From the NCBI GenBank assembly GCA_015296075.1, contig DVDV01000281.1, positions 1 through 34,684 on the forward strand: 34,684 nt of DNA, given 5' to 3'. A program made the translations under genes and the position numbers. Shown here one piece after another: positions 31,821 through 34,684 of the stretch. Source of the stretch: Leptolyngbyaceae cyanobacterium M33_DOE_097. GTDB taxonomy: Bacteria > Cyanobacteriota > Cyanobacteriia > Leptolyngbyales > Leptolyngbyaceae. The notes beneath the pieces were generated by a model. The model made no database searches and was not told where the DNA came from. It saw only the letters and a program-made list of their open reading frames with translations. Each line of letters begins with the position of its first letter. Positions within the stretch are counted from its first letter, which is position 1.

Positions 31821-33347
31821 ATGATTACTGACATTCTTGAACTGGGTGAACAGACAAAACTGCGAGGACAGGTTGTTGTACTCGGTTCTGGAATTGCAGG
31901 CGCTGAATTAGCAACTCATCTAGCCCGCAATGGTCGAGAAGTGGTGCTGATCGAAAGTGGACGCGATCGCTTTGATCCATCAATTCAAGCCCTGAATGAC
32001 GTGGTTTTTCTCGGCAAGCGACATCGCGAGCTAGACCCAGACTCTTACTACCATCGCTACCTGCCACCCGAATTGCGAGGAGTCAGCCGCTTACGTCAGT
32101 TTGGTGGCACCAGCAACGTTTGGACGGGTAAATGGAAGTACTTACAGCCCTTGGATTTTGAGGGCCGAGCGTGGGTCGAAAATAGTGGTTGGCCGATTCG
32201 ATTTGATGACTTATTAGAACATTATCGATCGGCTGCTAAAGATTATGGTTTTGGTGATTTAGAAGCAGAAGCAATCCGGCCTGAAATTACAGCCCTGCGA
32301 AGCAAACTAGCGGCAAATGGTTTGAAAATGAGCAGCTTCTATTGGGAGCAAACCCCCACCCGCACCGCCATTCGATTTGGCGATGAAATGCGTCGTTCAA
32401 AAAACTTGCATGTAATTCTGGGTGCAACCGCAACCGAACTCAAGCTTGATGATGCCTGTCAGCGGGTAACGGCAGTTCACTGTCGATCGCTGGAAGGACG
32501 CGAGTTAACCGTTGAAGGGGATATTGTGATTCTCGCCACGGGAGCATTTGAAGCCGCTCGTTTGTTACTCGCCTCCGATCGCCAGATTCCAGGCGGCATT
32601 GGCAATCAACATGAACTGGTGGGACGGTTTTACACCGACCATCCCAAGCACCATACGGGCACGCTTCAACCCGGTTCACTGGCACGGCAGTATGCTCACG
32701 AGTTGCAGTACGCACCAAAGCCACGGTTTTGCATTTGTTTTGCACTGGATGATGCTACCCAGCAAGAACATCGGTTACTTGAACACGTCCTCTACCTGAA
32801 GCCAATCTACGAAAAGCCGATGGAGCGGGTATGGCGCACCTTACAAGGTCGTCCTGCCTGTCGTGATGGCAATGGGGCGATCGCGTCTTACCGTGTCAAG
32901 TTTGTCACCGAGCAAGTCCCCCACACCCAGAGCCGCATTCAACTCGGTACTGAGTATGACGCATTAGGTCAGCGCAAACTGGAAGTTAACTGGTGTTTTA
33001 CTCAACATGACGAGCGATCGCTGGAAAAAACACTGCATCTCTTGACTCAACGGTTTGCTGAAGCTGGACTTGGCACCTTTGACTTTGGGGATGAACCGCC
33101 TAGCCTGGAAAATATGACAGATGCCGCACACCAGATGGGCACGACTCGCATGGCCTGCCGTCCCGAAGAGGGGGTCGTAGATATCAACTGCCGCGTATTT
33201 GGCACAGAGAATCTCTATGTTGCTAGCTCAGCCGTTTTTCCGACTGGCCCCTCCTACTCACCAACTTTCACTATCCTGGCGTTAGCCCGTCGCCTGGGGC
33301 AGCACATCCTACAAACAACACCAATTACGACACAAATCTGTGTGTAG
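31821..33347 (+). CDS. GMC-type FAD-dependent oxidoreductase
   Basis: The 508-residue flavoprotein has the dinucleotide-binding VVVLGSGIAGAELATHL with G22, G24 and G27, then VVLIESG. Other GMC markers are LRQFGGTSNVWTGKW, DIVILATGAFEAARLLLAS and a C-terminal block HQMGTTRMAC...VDINCRVFGTENLYVASSAVFPTGPSYSPTFTI. The usual Asn in the C-terminal NPTxTI motif is Ser here (SPTFTI), next to the active site, so its chemistry may differ from classical sugar or alcohol oxidases. GGAGG precedes the ATG at 31821. It lies 188 bp after the glycosyltransferase gene on the same strand and may act on the glycan or its lipid carrier, which is inference. No signal peptide is seen. Confidence 0.88.
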   Translation: MITDILELGEQTKLRGQVVVLGSGIAGAELATHLARNGREVVLIESGRDRFDPSIQALNDVVFLGKRHRELDPDSYYHRYLPPELRGVSRLRQFGGTSNVWTGKWKYLQPLDFEGRAWVENSGWPIRFDDLLEHYRSAAKDYGFGDLEAEAIRPEITALRSKLAANGLKMSSFYWEQTPTRTAIRFGDEMRRSKNLHVILGATATELKLDDACQRVTAVHCRSLEGRELTVEGDIVILATGAFEAARLLLASDRQIPGGIGNQHELVGRFYTDHPKHHTGTLQPGSLARQYAHELQYAPKPRFCICFALDDATQQEHRLLEHVLYLKPIYEKPMERVWRTLQGRPACRDGNGAIASYRVKFVTEQVPHTQSRIQLGTEYDALGQRKLEVNWCFTQHDERSLEKTLHLLTQRFAEAGLGTFDFGDEPPSLENMTDAAHQMGTTRMACRPEEGVVDINCRVFGTENLYVASSAVFPTGPSYSPTFTILALARRLGQHILQTTPITTQICV

Positions 33348-33418
33348 TTGTGGCTCTCAGCCTGCCTCTTTTTGAATGGGAAAGTATTACTTCAAAGCAG
33401 TCACAACTCGGCCACTTT

Positions 33419-33811
33419 TTACTCAGGACGGTAAACCTGCACACTTTCTTGCTCATTTGGGTCATTGCGCGAAACGAGGGCGATCGCGGGTTCACTATCG
33501 CTTAAATTGCGGGGTTGATGCGGCACCCCATCTGGAATAAAGATAAAGTCACCTGCTTCATTCACAACTGACTTGGCAAGATTTTCGCCATAAAAAGTCT
33601 CTACTCGACCTTTCAAAAGATAAATTGCAGTCTCAAAACCATTGTGAAAATGGGGTTCTGCTTTCGCACCAGGTGGAATCACCACAATATTCATCGAAAT
33701 CCCTTTAGCACCTGCCGTGGCTTCAGAGATGCCAACATAGTTTGGTAACTTTTGAATTGTGTCAGTCGTAACTTCAGGTCTAACAGTAACAATATCTTTA
33801 TCTAACTCCAT
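33419..33811 (-). CDS. Cupin-domain protein
   Basis: The 130-residue single cupin has motif 1 PHFHNGFETAIYLLKGRVETFYG (His54, His56, Glu60) and motif 2 GDFIFIPDGVPHQP (His98). This gives the usual 3-His/1-Glu metal site of this fold. The start is the ATG at 33809-33811 (MELDKDIV); an in-frame TTG at 33823 would add four residues. It converges with the GMC oxidoreductase, with 71 bp between stop codons. Cupins of this size can be isomerases, dioxygenases or binding proteins; no specific role can be given. Confidence 0.9.
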   Translation of the reverse strand: MELDKDIVTVRPEVTTDTIQKLPNYVGISEATAGAKGISMNIVVIPPGAKAEPHFHNGFETAIYLLKGRVETFYGENLAKSVVNEAGDFIFIPDGVPHQPRNLSDSEPAIALVSRNDPNEQESVQVYRPE

Positions 33812-34287
33812 ACAAAACCCCAAGCTTTCGTCTAAATTAATTCTACGTTTTCTACTAAGTCTAGTAGTTCACCAAAAGAGCTTTGCAGCGTCGATAATGA
33901 CTGAGCCATTGGTCATTGATCACTCGTTTTTTCTACCTGGCGAAGTTGGCTTGGCAGACCACTAGTTAGATGAAGTCGATTTTTCTGTTTTGCAAATTTT
34001 GCTTGACTTCAATCGCTGCTTACTCTTACAGGCATTATAGTTTCTCGTCTCTCAGTCATACGAATGCTTCAGACAAAAGTTAATAGCAACAGGTTCCAGT
34101 CAGGCTTGTCGATCGCACGAGTCGCACCAACGACACAGCATAGATCGCTTCACATCACAGATACAGAAAGTCTCTCACAATTCAAATAGGGTTACTACAT
34201 CAATTACCGACTTACAGAAAACCGGGTGAGCATAGCCCACCCTTACAGAGTTCTAGGGTCTGTTTTAAAATCTCTTGATCCTCGCTA
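33812..34287. other. Gene-free region with an interspersed-repeat-like hairpin
   Basis: No supported gene lies in these 476 bp. GGGTGAGCATAGCCCACCC at 34224-34242 is a near-perfect hairpin of the kind (GGGTGGGC...GCCCACCC) scattered through cyanobacterial genomes as short interspersed repeats. The stretch GGTCTGTTTTAAAATCTC near 34258-34275 could be the edge of a decayed insertion element, but I cannot confirm this. The upstream region of the cupin gene is at 33812-33900. Confidence 0.45.
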
Positions 34288-34358
34288 GCCCTCCTAAACC
34301 CCTATGGGGATGCGCCAAGGCGTAGAAAAAGGAGGGAACCGTTCGCGTAGCGTGTGCG
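34288..34358. repeat. Palindrome-rich repeat element disrupting the sbpA-like gene
   Basis: Nested inverted repeats are packed here: GCCCTCCT (34288-34295) / AGGAGGG (34330-34336), CCCC-TAT-GGGG (34299-34309), CGCC-AA-GGCG (34313-34322) and then GTTCGCGTAGCGTGTGCG. Segments such as GCGCCAAGGCGTAG and TTCGCGTAGCGT are familiar from multicopy intergenic repeats in filamentous cyanobacteria (from memory). The sulfate-binding-protein similarity of the adjoining frame ends exactly at the right edge of this block. Confidence 0.65.
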
Positions 34359-34684
34359 TTGTACCAGCTTGTTTACGTCTGCCCCGATCGCCAGGTGAAC
34401 CACATCGGCTTCGAGGCCATCAATAATGGCGCGGGTTTGAGAACCTGAACCACCATAGCTTTGCTTAAACGTCACATTTTGCCTTTTTCGGCCTTCCATT
34501 TCTCAACAAACTTGGGAATGATCGCATCATGCGCCACTTTGGAAACTGCATAGGCAACGAGGGTTAATTCCACATCTTGTTTTTGGGCTGTCGCCGTGCC
34601 CGCGCCTGGTACATTGGCATCGGTCGAGGCAGGATTGGATGAGCAAGCGGCGACCACCACACTGAGCAACGCCCCCAGCATAAA
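34359..34684 (-). pseudogene. sbpA: Sulfate-binding protein gene fragment, frameshifted and truncated
   Basis: The minus strand encodes the start of a periplasmic sulfate-binding protein. A lipoprotein-type signal ends in SVVVAACSSNP, and VELTLVAYAVSKVAHDAIIP then FVEKWKAEKG follow. In the next frame come QNVTFKQSYGGSGSQTRAI and DGLEADVVHLAIGADVNKLVQ. The two halves join if one base, most simply a C in GGC-CAA, is restored at about 34480-34481. After KLVQ the similarity stops at the repeat element, so roughly the last two thirds of the usual ~340-residue protein are missing. The 5' end is at or just beyond the window edge. Intact SbpA would feed the CysTWA sulfate transporter. Confidence 0.85.

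Noticed and set aside
1-34684. tRNA, rRNA or CRISPR arrays
   Set aside because: I scanned for T-loop-like motifs and regularly spaced repeats. A GGTTCGACT at about 27592 has no acceptor or anticodon stem around it, and no spaced direct repeats were seen.

Overview
The window is cyanobacterial chromosome. The HIP1 octamer GCGATCGC and its core recur throughout. Several genes belong to families that I know mainly from cyanobacteria (the DUF2839 protein, a GvpA nearly identical to filamentous cyanobacterial GvpA, the tig-clpP-clpX block). GC content is moderate, and GTG and TTG starts are frequent. I cannot name the genus. Long gene-free, AT-rich gaps and decaying genes at both edges suggest a large genome with active insertion elements.

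Layout. At 1-625 an IS630-type transposase gene runs off the left edge and abuts a truncated membrane sensor gene. At 997-4302 lies a gas-vesicle cluster, gvpA-gvpC-gvpN-gvpJ, with a terminator-like structure between gvpA and gvpC and a strong terminator after gvpJ. The other cyanobacterial gas-vesicle genes (gvpK, F/L, G, V, W) are absent here. At 4301-6490 are a DUF2839 protein, a one-pass membrane protein and a tandem-GNAT acetyltransferase, all on the minus strand. At 6652-8465 are an ABC-2 type ATPase and one permease. At 8494-12320 is the minus-strand protein-quality operon tig-clpP-clpX. At 12775-16730 is asd-dapA-rnj (lysine/diaminopimelate synthesis plus RNase J). At 16788-20337 are DUF427, small membrane proteins, a SufU/NifU-like Fe-S scaffold and a 542-residue membrane protein of unknown function. 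From 20470 to 25767 are a RimJ-like acetyltransferase, an APH-fold kinase, a 777-bp gene-free gap with a striking hairpin, a radical-SAM protein of the spore-photoproduct-lyase family and small unknowns. At 25938-28340 are DUF3891, ArfB and an alpha/beta hydrolase. At 28559-33347 is a surface-glycan export group: Wzm-like permease, Wzt-like ATPase with a C-terminal cargo-type domain, a family 2 glycosyltransferase and, after a gap, a GMC oxidoreductase. A cupin follows. The right edge holds a broken sulfate-binding-protein gene (sbpA-like), carrying a 1-nt frameshift and cut short by a palindrome-rich repeat.

The most interesting observation is in the gas-vesicle cluster. GvpC and GvpN, which are otherwise unrelated (a helical repeat scaffold and a MoxR-type AAA+ ATPase), end in the same roughly 53-residue winged-helix-like domain. 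In GvpC this domain is tethered by a Lys/Pro-rich linker (12 Lys, no acidic residue). In GvpN the linker is Glu-rich (17 Glu, no Lys or Arg). This suggests a direct physical or regulatory link between the shell-strengthening protein and the ATPase in this lineage.
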